DNA of 64,000 nt from Harmothoe impar (Eukaryota; Annelida; Polychaeta; Phyllodocida; Polynoidae). Of this stretch, positions 61,867 through 64,000 are shown piece after piece. A program made the position numbers and the translations under genes. Position 1 is the stretch's first letter. Each line of letters begins with the position of its first letter. Location: the NCBI GenBank assembly GCA_947462335.1, contig OX381704.1, forward strand, positions 45,388,942 to 45,452,941, in the 5' to 3' direction. The notes beneath the pieces were generated by a model. That model had not been told where the DNA came from and searched no databases. It was given only the letters and a program-made list of their open reading frames with translations.

Positions 61867-62777
61867 CAGTCACGTCACCCTAATCCGGGCGCCGATAGTC
61901 CGGGCTCTACACCATCCGGGCAGAGCTGCCTCTGCACGGATCTAGTTACACTATAACAGTATACAGTAATCCGGGTATCTCATGATCCGGTCACAGGTCG
62001 GCAAATTGACTGCACAGAGTGTCTATATACTATTAAAATGTGGCTCAGTATACCAGTCAACCAGTATACCAGTCAACCAGCTTTCCCCCCTCGAAAAATA
62101 ATGATAAAGAGAGAAGAAGAATAGAAAAATCCATGTATGGTGTACCCTGTAAAAGTGTATGCCTATACCTTTATGTTGGAAAGGGTGCCGTGGTTTGGGT
62201 GCTAAGACAATGCTGGTAATCCCACAGTATGTGTAGTTTCCAAACTGGGACAGAGATGAAGGAGTCAGTACCGGAGTCAGTACCTGTCATAACGCAAGGT
62301 GCTAAATGGTTTGTTAGAGGACTGGCTTTGTGTAATTAAATACTGGTACATGCCGTGGTGTAATAGAATGCAGTTTGCACCTTGGTGCGTGCATGATGCT
62401 GTCAGGGATAATGCTATAACTACAAGCTCTGTTTGTCTGCTCTCTGGTGTTAAAACTGCAGCACAAACAAAAGACAATGCCATTATAGAATCTCACAGAT
62501 CTTATTCCATAATAATAACACAGTGACAAGACTACTTTTTCTGAGCATATCGTTTTTTTAACTTTTCGTCTGTGCAATTACCTTCCCATTAATATACAAC
62601 AGTTACATGCATATAATTCTATATATGCTGACAGTACAGAAAGGAGAAAACATGTGCACCAATACTAGCTCTACCCCCCCCCCCCCCCCAACTCCCAAGT
62701 TTCAGGCACCGGCCGATTTCAGCTCCCGGTCAGTCAAGGCTTTGCACGGCACTGCCCGGACTATCGTGACGTGACTG
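61867..62777. mobile_element. Non-autonomous TA-flanked DNA transposon, pogo/Tc1-like ends
   Basis: 911 bp flanked by TA (61865-61866 and 62778-62779). The left end CAGTCACGTCACCCTAATCC is inverted at the right end (GTGACGTGACTG); both ends continue into ATAGTCCGGGC. A second CAGT.ATCCGGG end (CAGTAATCCGGGTATCTCAT, also preceded by TA) lies inside at 61964, and ATCCGG words recur to 61990. CAGT ends with ATCCGG-like words and a TA target are typical of the pogo/Tigger branch of Tc1/mariner. No transposase frame is present; the longest frames are under 90 codons with no DDE pattern. A poly-C run of 16 lies inside at 62674-62689. Confidence 0.7.
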
Positions 62778-64000
62778 TAATCACTATAGCGTCAGTGAAT
62801 GACTTGGGTAAATGGTATGTGAACAATAGAACATCTCTGATAGATATCATAGCGATATCAGCTATCAAATCAATCCTTCCACACAACTATAGTTTATAGA
62901 ATGGAACATCAATCCACTCACTATTTATAAGTTCACCCGATGTGCTCGCCATAGACAGCGAGCGTATAACATAGGCCTACAGGAAGACAGACGTCGATGG
63001 CGCGGCCAGTTTCCGCTGCGTATGGATTCCTCTTCCGTTTCCTGTTTGTCAACACGGCGATTAAAGCCGCGTTACACCGGTAGGGGTCAGGTCGGGGCCA
63101 GACGCTGCCAATACGGCGTGGGAATGCTGTGGGAAGGCCCAGGTCATGCCCCTCCAAAGTCCTGTAATAGTAGCCAGCCGCGCAGGTTAAAAGGTGGGAG
63201 AGCAATCCTTCAGGACATTTCCTAGTTTTGCTACCCACCCCTCCAAACTGTATGCATGCAAATTCTTAACTTTCAATCCAATGAATAATACGGGTCCGGG
63301 AGGCCTTCATTGACTATACTATAATCTCGAGTTTCAACATATGGCCATCTTGGAGAATTGTAGCACCCATCGCTAATAGTGAATACACATAATGTAGGAA
63401 ATTACAAAAACAATCCAGTACAATCCAGCCAGCAATTTGGTTGTTATTCAACAGGAACTATGGCTGATTATATTTCTCTCACACCCTCTTGAAGTCTAGA
63501 TGTGGGTGTTATAGAGCTAGACCCATGGTTAGTGGGACTGAATTATTCAGCATCCGTTCGATGTCAGCTAGCAACTATATACATGGGGTCAAATGCCACG
63601 AGGACGCCAAGTATTATCCGCCAATTAGTGAGAAAATGACCATTCCCTAAGGGCAGGGGTTCCTACCCAAATGCATAATTTGGTGTATTATTGTCGGTTT
63701 ATATCATAGTTATCAACAGCTATCCAGGTGTAGGCAAATGCCAATTGGATTATAAATGCTTATGAAAGTGACCGATCGATATAATATGCCCTCACAGCTG
63801 CCAAGCTGGTGAGACAGCCTGTCTGCTGTATAGCTGCTCACATAGTGGAAAACAGCTGACATACACCATTGAGTTAGTGATCTGACTTTGCTATACAGAA
63901 TAGCCACCATGTATGTAATTTAACAACATGTTGTCTCAAAGCCTTACGTCTGGGAAGACATAGATTCTTAGGGGTACAACTTGTGTAGACTACCGGCTAC
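62778..64000. other. Non-coding stretch to window end
   Basis: No exon or element is recognised. The 101-codon - strand frame at 62933-63238 is cysteine- and arginine-rich without a family match that I can see. Confidence 0.45.

Overview
This is a eukaryotic, almost certainly animal, genomic window that is overwhelmingly non-coding. There are no bacterial-style operons or dense open reading frames. I see long AT-leaning introns or intergenic DNA, TA/TC/TG microsatellites, many minisatellites, several small terminal-inverted-repeat elements, one tRNA gene and one convincing spliced exon. The species cannot be fixed from sequence alone. The repeat style fits a marine invertebrate (for example a cephalochordate, hemichordate or mollusc), but that is a guess.

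Genes. A tRNA-Ser(CGA) lies on the + strand at 995-1076. A 111-nt phase-0 exon on the - strand at 12003-12113 has clean AG and GTGAGG borders. Its 37 residues align without gaps to the region before the VWA domain (VWA_N) of voltage-gated calcium-channel alpha-2/delta subunits. If that is right, most of the window is intron of a CACNA2D-like gene running right to left, with more than 12 kb of intron after the exon and more than 51 kb before it. I could not find a second exon. No other reading frame carries a family signature I recognise.

Layout. 1-12 kb: tRNA, a G-rich patch, a small palindromic element, two copies of a dispersed CATGATGC-containing repeat, a 25-bp minisatellite and a candidate regulatory patch with a Sox-like palindrome at 10.29 kb. 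12-25 kb: the exon, a TA microsatellite and a degenerate array at 15.1 kb, otherwise plain DNA. 25.3-34.2 kb: two adjacent, diverged copies of one 3.6-4.6 kb non-coding block, with strips of near identity in the same order. 34-43 kb: repeat-poor DNA with candidate conserved regulatory patches (35.6-36.1 and 42.7-43.3 kb) and a purine-rich tract. 43.4-52.3 kb: a cluster of mobile-element relics, including two foldback-like elements of one family with 4-bp target duplications, a palindromic MITE, and two arrays related to the 8.6-kb minisatellite. 56-61.5 kb: a dense satellite zone with a 21-bp array, a TA microsatellite, a 42-43-bp GTAAAT array, a 20-bp GC-rich array, an exact 80-bp x7 array and a 132-bp x3 array. 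61.87-62.78 kb: a 911-bp TA-flanked element with pogo/Tc1-like ends.

The most interesting signals are the tandemly duplicated non-coding block, the foldback family whose arms are built from a 17-bp subrepeat, and several unnamed dispersed short repeat families that recur within these 64 kb.
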